Part shown: in pieces, positions 26,262-36,389 of the stretch
Layout: the number at the start of each line of letters is the position of its first letter
Numbering within the stretch: position 1 is the first letter of the stretch
DNA from: UTCFX2 sp963726375
Lineage (GTDB): Bacteria; Chloroflexota; Anaerolineae; Anaerolineales; UBA4823
Assembly: GCA_963726375.1 (NCBI GenBank)
Contig: CAVSCE010000008.1
Location: forward strand, 310,001-374,000
Direction: 5' to 3'
DNA length: 64,000 nt
Translations under genes and position numbers: made by a program
Notes under the pieces: model-generated
The model's input: only the letters and a program-made list of their open reading frames with translations
What the model was told of the DNA's origin: nothing
The model's database searches: none

Positions 26262-28217
26262 TCAGGGACTAAAGATATTTCTCGCCAACGGGAAGAAGCT
26301 GAGGTTGACATCGACGAAAACAGCCGCCGAGACGGTCTGCGGGGCGTTGCACGAGTTATTCGCTGTCAACTTGACCAGATAGCTGCCGCGAGGGTTGAAG
26401 ATGTGCGAGACCGTCGACCCAAATGCGGCATCACCGTTCCCAAAATCCCAGGAAAAACTGATCGGATTTTCGCCTGCGCTGACGGTACCGCTGAAAAAAA
26501 CCATCTCATCGATCGAAGGATTCCAATTCGATGCGCTGATCTCGGCATCATGAACAAAAATGCACGGCGTCAGGACCGCATCGAGCGGTGTGTTCTGGGT
26601 ATTGGTGATCGAAACATCGAAAACCGTTTCGGATAGATGATCAACAGCCGAGATATGGACGGTATAGGTTCCTGGCTGAAGATCAAGGTGATAAGAGCCA
26701 TCTGACTGCGTGACGACAGAGCGGATTTTCTGGCCGTTCTGCCAGGCTTCAACGCCAGCATCGGTGATCGGGGCGCTGGTCGCTTCATCTCGGATGAAAC
26801 CTGAAAGCTGGCCTTCCATCAGGCAGCCCATGTGAGCGAAGGCAGCCAGCGCGGCCCTGGCAAAATTCGTGTAGTACGTGAAATTCAGGGTCTCCAGCTG
26901 GTCGCCGGTTGTATGGTAGTAGGGCGTGTGGTTGGTCCAATCTTCGATCGCCATCACCGCCGGGTAACCGTATTTCCAGAAAGAGGCGTGGTCGCTGAAA
27001 GCCTTGCCGTCCTGCAGAATCTGCGGATTGAGCTGAATAGAATATGCCGGGATGACGTCAGCGAAAAGATTGGCAATTGCGAGATCGCCAGCGTTATCCG
27101 GGCGCGCGTGCAGCTCGAAAACCGGGTTGCTTCGGGTGTGGTAGCCGAGCATGTCAAGGTTCAGCACACCCTGCAGATCTTCACCCAGGGAGTAGACGTC
27201 GGCAGCATAAGCGCTGCTTCCAAACAGGCCCTGTTCTTCTGCGGTAAACAAAGCGTAGCGCAGGGTGCAACCAAAGTCGTATTGAGTCAGGATTTCAGCG
27301 ATGCGCATCAGCGCGGCGGATCCGCTGGCGTTATCGTCCGCGCCCGGGGCAAATGTCCCTGGATCAGGATTATCGACCAGGGAGGTTGAATCCAGGTGAG
27401 CGGTGAGCAAGACGATCTTTTCCGGACAAATCAGCCCTTCCTGCTGGGCGATTACGTTCCTTAACTCTCCGCCCGAAAAATAATCGTACCAGGTCGTCAA
27501 GCCCAGAGAAGCGAAGAAGTCGTGGGTGTAGCGAGTCACTTTTGTGATCGATGTGGCCGCAAAGGTATAGCGAGTGAAGAACGTGAAAGGCGAGGTGTTC
27601 ACGATCACCGGCCACTCGCCGGACAGCCCCCCAACATGGTTATAGAGGGATTGAGAATCAAGCTCGTCAACCATATCCTGCACAATCTGGGAATAGGCGA
27701 CGGAGTCAGGCAGGGTGGGAAGATAGAGCTTTCCTTCAGGAGCGATCAGCGGCTGCAGAACGAGAGGCGCGACATCAAGCCCCAACGCGATCAAGCTGCC
27801 GGAGTGATCAGCATTCATCCGGGCGACGGCCATGCTGCCTTCGATCAGCAGCACGTCTGTGAGCATTTTCGCATCGCTCAGGTCTTGCGCTGATCCGTAG
27901 AGCAAGCTGTACTCAGCGCCGGAAATATCTAGATCGAGGACTGTCAGCGGAAAACCACGGCGGAGGATATCCTTTTGGGTCAGCTCATCCGCAGCAGCGA
28001 CCAGGATGGGGCTGCCATCGGTTGTATAGAGGGTTGCGTATACGTTCAGACCCATTCCGGCAAGCTCAGCAAGCCCAGGCTGTCCGCCTGGATCGATCCG
28101 CACAAGCGCACTCGGGCTGCCTTGCCTGTAATAAGAATTAAGCGGGGCTGCCCAACCGGGCAGGAGCAGGCTCACGAAAAGCAGGCTGTTCAGGAAAGAA
28201 TTTCGGAATATTTTCAA
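26262..28217 (-). CDS. Secreted M28 family zinc aminopeptidase with C-terminal CarboxypepD and PKD domains
   Basis: A 651-residue exported protein. Signal peptide at 1-24 (NSLLFVSLLLPGWA), an N-terminal pro-region, then the M28 core with its ligands: LLTAHLDST (His), GADDNASGSA (bridging Asp), FTAEEQGLFGS (Glu pair), LDMLGY (Asp) and KAFSDHASFW (His). A carboxypeptidase-regulatory-like domain (GFIRDEATSAPITDAGVEAW) and a PKD domain (SWDFGNGDAAFGSTVSHIF) follow. It would remove N-terminal residues from extracellular peptides. It overlaps the lipB stop by four bases (ATGA) and is downstream of lipB. Confidence 0.9.
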   Translation of the reverse strand: MKIFRNSFLNSLLFVSLLLPGWAAPLNSYYRQGSPSALVRIDPGGQPGLAELAGMGLNVYATLYTTDGSPILVAAADELTQKDILRRGFPLTVLDLDISGAEYSLLYGSAQDLSDAKMLTDVLLIEGSMAVARMNADHSGSLIALGLDVAPLVLQPLIAPEGKLYLPTLPDSVAYSQIVQDMVDELDSQSLYNHVGGLSGEWPVIVNTSPFTFFTRYTFAATSITKVTRYTHDFFASLGLTTWYDYFSGGELRNVIAQQEGLICPEKIVLLTAHLDSTSLVDNPDPGTFAPGADDNASGSAALMRIAEILTQYDFGCTLRYALFTAEEQGLFGSSAYAADVYSLGEDLQGVLNLDMLGYHTRSNPVFELHARPDNAGDLAIANLFADVIPAYSIQLNPQILQDGKAFSDHASFWKYGYPAVMAIEDWTNHTPYYHTTGDQLETLNFTYYTNFARAALAAFAHMGCLMEGQLSGFIRDEATSAPITDAGVEAWQNGQKIRSVVTQSDGSYHLDLQPGTYTVHISAVDHLSETVFDVSITNTQNTPLDAVLTPCIFVHDAEISASNWNPSIDEMVFFSGTVSAGENPISFSWDFGNGDAAFGSTVSHIFNPRGSYLVKLTANNSCNAPQTVSAAVFVDVNLSFFPLARNIFSP

Positions 28218-29002
28218 GGCCGCATGACTCCAGCCATGAATAAGTCAAAATCCTCTTCCCCCCAATTCGATGCAACCATCTCGTAATGGAACACTTCAGC
28301 GAAGGATTCCTTCACAGCATTTTCGACTTCAAACATATCAGGAATTGGATGCAATAATTCTGCCAGGCTCACCGCTTCAGAACCAGCCAATCCGCAGGCG
28401 ATAATTCCCTCCCAGTAGCTCATATCCGGGCTCACATTCAGGGCAAAACCGTGCCTGGAGACCCCGCGCGCATCCACCTTTACCCCGATTGAGGCGATTT
28501 TTGCCGGGCAACCTCGCCCGGATGCATCCGAAGGAATCCAAACTCCGGTCTTCCCTTCCAACCGGATCCCAGGAATGTGATAACCGTCCAGCACCTGGAT
28601 CAAGACCAGCTCAAGCTTACGAAGGTAGTCGATTAAATCTGCCCTGGGGAGGCTGTTGGGAGAGGCAGAAGACCCGGAGGGGCTTTCTCCAGCGAAGACC
28701 CCACCTGGAGCAAGAGGCAGGAGCGGGTAGCCAATCAGCTGACCGGGGCCGTGGTAGGTCACGTCGCCGCCTCGATCAACCCACAGCGCCGAGATACCCC
28801 GGCGCTTCAATTCATCAGCCTCCCAAAGCAGGTTGGCCGGGTTGCCGCTTCGACCAAAAGTGAAGACATGGGGGTGCTCCAAGAGCAGCAGCGTGGGGGG
28901 GTGCTCACCCACGGCGATTTGGCCGGCAAGAGCATCCTGGATCTCCCAGGCTCGCTGGTACGGGATCATTCCGAGATGATAGACAATGCAGGGCGCGGAC
29001 AT
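28214..29002 (-). CDS. lipB: Octanoyl-[acyl-carrier-protein]:protein N-octanoyltransferase LipB
   Basis: LipB transfers octanoyl groups from ACP to lipoyl domains in lipoate synthesis. The protein keeps RGGDVTYHGPGQLIGYPL, the catalytic Lys in PAKIASIGVKV and the catalytic Cys in IIACGLAG, with HGFALNV between. I chose the ATG at 29002 (MSAPCIVYHLG), because the longer in-frame start adds 26 residues not typical of LipB. An insert (about residues 110-130, SPSGSSASPN) is longer than in most homologues. No lipA is visible in the window. It is co-transcribed with the M28 peptidase. Confidence 0.9.
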   Translation of the reverse strand: MSAPCIVYHLGMIPYQRAWEIQDALAGQIAVGEHPPTLLLLEHPHVFTFGRSGNPANLLWEADELKRRGISALWVDRGGDVTYHGPGQLIGYPLLPLAPGGVFAGESPSGSSASPNSLPRADLIDYLRKLELVLIQVLDGYHIPGIRLEGKTGVWIPSDASGRGCPAKIASIGVKVDARGVSRHGFALNVSPDMSYWEGIIACGLAGSEAVSLAELLHPIPDMFEVENAVKESFAEVFHYEMVASNWGEEDFDLFMAGVMRP

Positions 29003-29173
29003 TTGCTCAAGTATACCCCTGTCGCCGATCGAGTTTGACCACTGGTTTTTTCCTACATCTGTCATATATTTTGCATACAATTTTCAAATCATCCCAACCT
29101 ATAATTATGGTTGACCGAAGAACATGCAGGCCCACGCGTCCTCGAGGACAAGGGGCTTGAGGAGAAACTAAAT

Positions 29174-31813
29174 ATGAACATGGAAAAATTCACTGAAAAA
29201 TCACAGGCTGCGCTTCTGGGATCTCAGCAGATTGCCGAGGAGCTGAGCCACCAGGCGATCGAGCCCATCCATATTCTGCTAGCCCTGCTCCGCCAGGACG
29301 ACGGCGTAGTGCCGGCGCTCGTGACGAAAGTGGCGGGAAGCATTGCTGCACTGCGGGAGGAGGTTCAGCAGGAGCTGGAAAAACGACCAAAAGTCTACGG
29401 GGCGGCTACCCAGACAGGCCTGTCGCGGCCGGCTTCTGAAGTTTTGGATGGAGCGGCGCGCTACGCCAAAGGGATGCAGGATGACTATGTCTCCACCGAG
29501 CACATCCTGCTGGCTCTGACCGAGAGCAGCGAGGGAAAACGGCTCAGCCAGTACGGGCTGACGAAAGATGCGATCCTGAAGGCGCTTGTAGGAATCCGCG
29601 GCACGCAGCGCGTCTCGTCGCAGACCCCTGAGGACACCTACCAGGCGCTCGAGAAATTTGGCCGCGACCTGACCGCACTGGCCCGGCAGGGAAAAATGGA
29701 TCCTGTGATCGGACGCGATGAAGAGATTCGCCGCGTCGTTCAGATCCTCTCGCGCCGCACGAAGAACAACCCTGCGCTGATCGGCGACCCCGGAGTCGGC
29801 AAGACCGCGATTGTGGAAGGGCTGGCTCAGCGGATCATCAACGGCGATGTTCCGGAGGGGTTAAGAAAAAGCGGCTGATCCAGCTCGACATGGGGGCGCT
29901 GGTCGCCGGGGCGAAATACCGCGGCGAGTTCGAGGAGCGCTTGAAAGCAGTGCTGAAAGAGATTTCTGAAGGCTCAGGAGAAATCCTGCTTTTTGTGGAC
30001 GAGATGCACACCGTCGTCGGCGCCGGGGCCGCGGAAGGTGCGATGGACGCGGGAAATATGCTGAAACCGATGCTCGCCCGCGGCGAGCTTCACCTGATCG
30101 GCGCGACTACATTGGATGAATACCGCAAGCACATCGAGAAAGACCCGGCGCTGGAGCGGCGTTTCCAGCCGGTTCTTGTCTCGGAGCCGAGCGTGGAAGA
30201 GACGATCAGCATCCTGCGCGGCCTTAAGGAGCGCTACGAGGTGCACCACGGTGTGCGGATCACTGACCCGGCGGTCATAGCTGCGGCGACGCTTTCCAAC
30301 CGCTACATTGCCGACCGCCACCTCCCGGATAAGGCGATCGACCTGATCGACGAGGCTGCAGCGCGGCTGCGGACGGAGATCGAATTCCAAACCGCAGTCG
30401 CTGGATGTGGTGGACCGCCAGATCATGCAAGTGGAGATCGAGCGCGAAGCGCTGAAGAAGGAGCGCGATAAGGCCTCGAAAGAGCGGCTCGAGCGGCTCG
30501 AAAAAGAACTCGCCGATCTGAAGGAGCGCTCGAACCATCTCAAAGCCCGCTGGCAAACCGAGAAAGAAGCTATCTCCAGCCTGCGAGATACAAAGGAGAA
30601 GATTGAACAGACACGGGTGGAGATGGAGCGGGCCGAGCGCCAGAACAATTATGAAGCCGCGGCGAAGCTGCGCTACGGTACACTGAACGAGCTTGAGAAA
30701 AAGCTGATCGAGGCAGGCAGACGGTTGAAGGACATCCAGGCTGAAGGGGCTCTGCTGAAAGAGGAAGTTGATGCAGAAGAGATCGCCAGCATTGTCTCGC
30801 GGTGGACGGGAATCCCGGTTTCGCGCCTGATGGAAGGCGAAATGGATAAGCTGGTGCACATGGAGGAACGCCTGCGGCAGCGTGTGGTCGGGCAGGAGGA
30901 CGCCCTGCAGGCGGTTGCCAATGCAGTGAGGCGCTCACGGGCCGGGTTGCAGGACCCGGCTAAGCCAATCGGCTCGTTCATCTTCCTCGGTCCCACCGGG
31001 GTGGGCAAGACCGAGCTCGCACGTGCCCTGGCCGAGTTCCTGTTCGACGATGAGCGGGCGATGGTTCGGATCGACATGAGCGAATACCAGGAGAAGCATA
31101 CCGTCTCGCGGCTGGTGGGTGCGCCGCCAGGCTATGTCGGTTACGAGGAGGGCGGCCAGCTCACCGAAGCGGTGAGACGTCGGTCCTACAGCGTGGTGCT
31201 GTTTGACGAGATCGAGAAGGCGCATGCAGAGGTCTTCAACGTGCTGCTACAGCTGCTGGACGACGGCAGGATGACCGACGGCCAGGGCCGCACGGTCGAC
31301 TTTCGAAATACAGTGGTGATCATGACCTCCAACCTGGGAAACGAGCTGTGGATGGGAGGCGGGAATGAAGTAACCCGAGACATGCTCACGCACGTACTTC
31401 AAGCCCATTTCCGGCCGGAATTCCTCAACCGGATCGACGAGATCGTGGTATTTCAGCCTCTGAGCCGGGAGCATATCGCCCAGATCGTCGATATCCAGCT
31501 GCGGCGGGTCTCGAGTTTGCTGGCAGAGCGAGGCTTTCAGCTTGAGGTCAGCGAGGCTGCCCGCGAGCACCTGGCCGATGCCGGCTACGACCCGGATTTT
31601 GGAGCGCGCCCGCTCAAGCGGACGATCCAGCGCGAGCTGCAGGATCCGCTGGCGATGAAGATCCTCTCGGGAGAGCTCAACGAGGGCGAACTGATCCGGG
31701 TGGATCGCGGCGCAGATGGACTGACATTTACACCAATTGTCGTCGGGGAAGTGGTCGAAATTCTTGAACTCCAGATGACACGCACGATCATGGTGCGTGT
31801 CATCAGTTTTTAA
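29174..31813 (+). CDS. clpB: ClpB chaperone (AAA+ disaggregase), two frameshifts
   Basis: ClpB resolubilises protein aggregates with DnaK. From ATG 29174 (GGAG at 29161) come the Clp-N repeats (QAIEPIHILLALL, STEHILLAL), NBD1 with GDPGVGKTAI and DEMHTVVGAGA, the coiled-coil middle domain (about 30410-30760), and NBD2 with GPTGVGKTELARAL, FDEIEKAH and FLNRIDEIVVF. The frame breaks twice: at 29868-29875, where five A follow GGGGTTAAG and one more would restore the frame, and at about 30384, where one T is extra. About 879 residues joined. Presence of the long middle domain excludes ClpA/ClpC. Confidence 0.9.
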
Positions 31814-31918
31814 AAACAAGCTATCCTTGACTTTAACGTTCTGCAACGGCACCATTTCTTCAACTATAATGGTCAGGTCAGCGGATCGTTTTTAATTTCA
31901 CACGACGGCACTGCAGTC

Positions 31919-32207
31919 ATGGAAAACCAGTATTACATCTACCTGCTCACAAACTCTGACGGCTCGCGGATTTATACCGGCATCACCAACGACCTGAAAC
32001 GACGGGTGCGCCAGCACCGGGCGGGGCAAGGGGGGCGCTATACGCGTGCCTTCCAGGTCTCCAGGCTCGTGTATTTCGAGACCTGCGAGGGCCGAGACCG
32101 GGCATTAAAACGCGAAGCTGCAGATCAAGCGCAGCGGCAGGAAGAAGAAAATAGAGCTGATCGAGCAGATGAATATCGAAAGGCGAGATTTATTCGAAAA
32201 CCTGTAG
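31919..32207 (+). CDS. GIY-YIG endonuclease domain protein (UPF0213/YhbQ-like), frameshifted
   Basis: Starts MENQYYIYLLTNSDGSRIYT and carries the GIY-YIG core: YYIYLL then IYTGITNDLKRRVRQHRAG with the catalytic Arg, and RYTRAFQVSRLVYFE. Near 32117 the frame shifts; the alternative frame supplies the usual C-terminus LQIKRSGRKKKIELIEQM to a TAG at 32207, giving about 96 residues, the YhbQ size. Staying in frame would give a 123-residue protein with an unrelated tail. No homing-endonuclease DNA-binding domain is attached. Confidence 0.8.
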
Positions 32208-32326
32208 TTTTTCAGGCCAGTTTTTTTGGCAAAAACGATCTACAGGGAAGAAGAAGGTTTCTGCAACTTTTCGGAATTTGCTGCATCTAATGTAATGAGC
32301 ATGCAAAGAAACTTTTTTACAAACCT

Positions 32327-32352
32327 CAGGACGCCGGCAAGGCGTCCTGATT
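32327..32352 (+). terminator. Hairpin terminator
   Basis: CAGGACGCC (32327-32335) pairs with GGCGTCCTG (32341-32349) across a GGCAA loop, followed by ATTGTT. It lies between the GIY-YIG gene and the thioredoxin gene. Confidence 0.6.
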
Positions 32353-32367
32353 GTTATGGAGCGAAAA

Positions 32368-32917
32368 ATGGAAAACAAAAACCAGGACTTTTTTGAGCGA
32401 CTGCGCCAGAACCCCCGCCCGGTGGTAGTGGATTTTTGGGCTTCGTGGTGCGGGCCATGTAAAATGATCGAGCCGCAGCTGAAAAAACTGAGCGGCGAGT
32501 ATGAAGGCCGGGTGGACCTCTGGAAGGTGAACGCTGACGAGCAGCCGGAGCTGCTACGCCAGCTGAAAATCTACGGCATCCCAACCCTGGTCGGCTTCAA
32601 GGACGGCGCAGAGGTGTTCCGCCAGACCGGAGCAGGGAATTATTCGACGCTGGCCGGCATTTTTGAAGGGGCTTTGAACGGCGAGCGGCCGGAGCCGGTC
32701 GCTGTCCCGCTCACGATCGTGGACCGAGTTCCTGCGGATAATGATCGGCGCGGTGCTGCTGTTCCTGGTTTATTCACGGGGACTGCAGGGGATCTCCTGG
32801 CTGCTGCTCGGACTGGCAGGGCTGGCGTTCTTCAGTGCGGTGCACGACCGCTGCCCGGTCTGGCAGGCGATCAAGCCGCGCTTAAAGGCGCTGGTGGGCG
32901 CAAAGCAAGACAGCTAG
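32368..32917 (+). CDS. Thioredoxin domain fused to a DUF2892-like membrane tail, frameshifted
   Basis: The first part is a thioredoxin fold with the active site FWASWCGPCKMIEP (residues about 23-36) and GIPTLVGFKDG cis-Pro loop. After the domain the frame breaks near 32727, and the other frame reads FLRIMIGAVLLFLVYSRG and SWLLLGLAGLAFFSAVHDRC to a stop at 32917, which resembles the DUF2892 (YgaP-like) two-helix membrane unit with its Cys-Pro. Total about 182 residues. The thioredoxin would be membrane-tethered in the cytosol. ATG 32368 is chosen because GGAGCG sits just upstream; an in-frame ATG at 32356 is the alternative. Confidence 0.72.
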
Positions 32918-33469
32918 AGCTTCGGCAGCACGATCGTCTGCTGCTTCTGGTATTTCCCCTTCTTTTCCGCGTAGGAGATATCGCACGGCTCATCGGCCTC
33001 GAAGAAGAGCACCTGGGCTATGCCTTCATTTGCATAAATCCGGGCAGGCAGCGGCGTGGTGTTGGAGATTTCCAGGGTCACATAGCCTTCCCATTCCGGC
33101 TCGAAGGGCGTGACGTTGACGATGATCCCGCAGCGGGCGTAGGTCGATTTTCCGAGGCAGACGGTCAGGACGCTGCGAGGGATGCGGAAGTATTCGATCG
33201 TCCTGGCCAGGGCGAATGAGTTGGGCGGGATGACGCACACCTCGCCCTTGTAATCGACCATCGACTTCGGATCGAAGTGCTTTGGGTCAACGACGGCGGA
33301 ATAGACGTTGGTGAATATCATAAACTCGTCGGCGACGCGGATGTCGTAGCCGTATGAAGAGACACCGTAAGAGATCACGCCATTGCGCACCTGGCTGTCT
33401 GCGAACGGCTCGATCATCCTCTGCTCGACGCGCCATCTTGCGGATCCAGTGGTCAGGTTTCAGCCCCAT
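32914..33469 (-). CDS. dcd: dCTP deaminase, frameshifted
   Basis: Deaminates dCTP to dUTP (or dUMP) for thymidylate synthesis. The conserved body MIEPFADSQVRNGVISYGVS, ARTIEYFRIPR, GKSTYARCGI, TPFEPEWEGYVTLE and IYANEGIAQVLFF is intact. The N-terminus MGLKPDHWIRKMA (ATG 33469) is in a different frame; removing one T near 33434 gives MAREQRMIEPF and restores one 184-residue protein, the family length. It is convergent with the thioredoxin gene (four-base overlap). Confidence 0.88.
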
Positions 33470-33557
33470 TTCATGCCTCCAAAGAAAAAATTAACGCTGA
33501 AGACGCAAAGAACGCGAAGGAAAATACTTAGCGATCTTTGCGTCTTCGCTTTTCACT

Positions 33558-34670
33558 TCATTTTGACCTGAATGTTACCACGGTCAGCTGGCCAGGATAA
33601 ACCTGCACCAACTCCTCGCGCAGGCCACCCATCGGAAAAGAGAGCCGGTACTGGCCGGCAGGAAGACTCCCCAGGCCGAAGCTCTCCAGGAAAGGCGGCT
33701 GGCCGACCAGTCCTTTTTCCTCGTAAGTGATCAGCGAGACCTGGAAATCACTCGGCCCATCCGGACCTTCCGGCAGCCGCTGGATCGTTATGCTCGGCAT
33801 CTCCAGATAGTCCCCGTAGGAACCAAGGAAACGGCCGGCGAGCGCGCCCATCGGCTGACCGTCGGAATCCAGCTTTGGAGCAAGCCAGAGCTCCGGGTTG
33901 CGGGAGGCCTTGTAGCTGTTCTCGCCAAGGCGGACCTCGAAATGGAGGTGGCTGCCGGTGGCGATCCCGGCCATGCCCGACGCTGCCGATGCGCTGCCCG
34001 GCCTTGACGGACTGCCCAACCTGCACCCCGATTTCGGAGAGGTGGCCATACAAACTATAAATCGGTCCGGTCATTTCGGGAAATGCTTGCTCAACGCTTG
34101 CGGGCAGCGGGTGCTCGATCACGACCAGGTTTCCATAGAAATTCGAGTATGGCCCATAGAAGGTGATCGGCCATACTCCACGGGCGGAGGTGGGATCGAG
34201 ATCCGTTCCGGCGACCACGACGACTCCGTCCCCGGCGGCCTGTACGGGGGTCCCGAAGCGGTTCAAGAACTCGACCCCATGGTGCGGGTCGCGCATCCCG
34301 GACTGCGTGCTGCCGAAGGGGTAGGTCTGGTCAACGAGGTCATTGTCCGGTGGGGAGATCGGCCGCTGCAGGAAGAGCGGTCCAGAATAGGCGCACAGGT
34401 CCTCCAGGCAGGGAGCAGCTGCAAGCGCCGTTGGGGTCGGTGAGGGGGATGTTGGCGGGGGCGGGATGGTTGGAGTGGGTGATGAGACCAAGATTGTCTC
34501 AAGCGGCTGCTGGGTTGTTTCGGAAGGCTGTGCGGCCAGGCTGCCAAGCGGGATCGGAGTGGGCTGCTGGGCCGCCGCAGGGGAGCAGGCGGTCAGCAAA
34601 ACGAACACACCAGCGACCAGCAGACTTATGCAGATGTGGACGCCGCAATAATTCGGTCAGCTAATTTCAT
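33558..34670 (-). CDS. M23 family peptidase lipoprotein, two frameshifts
   Basis: From ATG 34670 the start MKLADRIIAAST is followed, after a shift near 34630, by ICISLLVAGVFVLLTACS, a lipoprotein signal with lipobox LTAC. A Thr/Pro linker leads to a peptidase M23 domain: PHHGVEFLNRFGTPVQAAGD, LYGHLSEI and, after a second shift near 33977, GIATGSHLHFEVRLG. The C-terminal part (about 250-365) is a beta-rich domain. The first zinc motif reads HxxxE instead of HxxxD. The start codon overlaps the ftcD stop (ATGA), so translation is coupled. Confidence 0.75.
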
Positions 34671-36206
34671 GGCAGAGAGATGCCTCCCCGCTCGGCCATC
34701 TTCTGCCGCACCAGCGCTTCTACTTCATCTGCCTGCGCTTCCAGCTCGCGAACGGCCATGACAGAGCGCGGCGCCCTCTGAAGGATTGCTCAGGCTGGCG
34801 ACGTTGATGCGAACGTTGTAGCCGGCGCCGGTCAGGGAGGCGCGGCCGAGGGCAACCCCGCTGGCCCCGTCGCTGATCGCGTTCACGTTGCCGACTTCGA
34901 CCGTCCGGGCGCCGAGCTGCATCACGCGGAGCGCCTTTTTTGCGGTTTCCAACGGCACCTGAGCTGCGACGAGCGTGGCGAGGTCGATCGCTTTCTGGCG
35001 GATTTCGGCCTCTTCGTCGGTATCGCGGGGGAGCTTGAAGGTCTCCATCACCACCTTGAATGCATCGGCGTCTTTTTGGATCGCGTCCTTCAGCTCGTGG
35101 CGTAGTATTTCAGCTTCTGCAAGAAGGGAATACATCTCCGCTTCGACCGCAAGGTATTTCTTTTTTCCGAGCGTCAGGCGGGCGACCATCGCTGCCAGCG
35201 CTGCACCTGCGGCGCCGGCATAGGCGGCGGCGGAGCCACCGCCGGGGGCGGGTGTACCGTCAGCCAGGGCATCCAGAAAATCCTCAGAAGCCGAGGCGCT
35301 GGATTCGGCTTGTGCAGCAGCCAGCCGATATTCTAAGATCTGTTCGGGTTCAAACTGGTCCAGCTGCAGGTGCCAGCGGGCGGCATCGACCAGCGCTTCT
35401 TGCGGAACCAGCCCGACCAGCTCGCTGTGGTGGACGCCCACGCCGTAGCGGGCTGCCTCGCGGCGGATCAACTCGACGACCCGGGCAATGGGCGTGCTGC
35501 GGTAGTTCGTCAGGTTCATCGAAACCTGGGCGCGACCATCGACCAGCAGCCCCAGGGCTTTCACAAAGCGAAGCCCACCGGACGAGTTGCGCACGGCTCT
35601 GGCAATTTTCTTGGCGATTGCTACATCGGCTGTGGTCAGATAGACATTAAAGGCGACCAGGGGCTGGCGTGCCCCGATCACGGTTGCGCCGGCCGGGCCG
35701 ACTTTTTTCGGTCCGAAGTCCGGGTCGCGTTCGGGGTTGACTCCGATCTCCTCTTTCAGGGCTTCATACTGGCCGCGGCGGATGTTCTCCAGGTTTTTTC
35801 GCTCCGGGCGGGAGGCGGCCTCTTCGTACAGGTAAACCGGGATGCCGAGCTCGGCTCCGACCCGCTCGCCAAGCCGGCGAGCCATCAGGACGCATTCCGG
35901 CATGCTGATGTTGCGGATCGGGACGAATGGGACGACGTCTGCTGCGCCGATCCGGGGGTGCTCGCCGGTGTGCCGGTCAAGGTCGATCCTTTCTGCAGCC
36001 TTGGCGATCGCTCGATATGCGGCTTCTTCAAGCGGCTCTGGCGGTCCGACGAAAGTCAGCACGGTCCGGTTGTGGTCTACGTCAGAATGGCGGTCCAACA
36101 GGTGGATCTCGTCAACCGAGAGGATCGCCTGGACGATCTCTTCCACCACTTCGGGGCGGCGGGCTTCAGAAAAATTGGCAATACACTCAACAATCGCTTT
36201 TGACAT
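34667..36206 (-). CDS. ftcD: Formimidoyltransferase-cyclodeaminase (FtcD-FchA fusion), frameshifted
   Basis: The bifunctional enzyme moves a formimino group from formiminoglutamate to tetrahydrofolate and then deaminates the product to methenyl-THF. The N-terminal transferase starts MSKAIVECIANFSEARRPEV with the DRHSDVDHNRTVLTFVGPP folate-binding stretch; after about residue 300 the FchA/cyclodeaminase half reads LADGTPAPGGGSAAAYAGAA. The final frame shifts at about 34768: the alternative frame gives ELEAQADEVEALVRQKMAER and a stop at 34667, the usual C-terminus. About 512 residues. It probably links histidine degradation to the one-carbon pool. Confidence 0.9.
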
Positions 36207-36389
36207 GCGGCTCCCTCAAATCAGTTCAGGTCAAACGCCTATTATACTCAACATCCCCATCACCGAACGCCCAGGTGGAACGCAGACATCCCCGCATCAG
36301 CTGGTTCAAAAACGACTGCCAGTTTTTTACTACTGGGAGCTATTGCCATCCTTTCAGGATTGACCCGTTGAGGTTGACGGTTGAAAATA

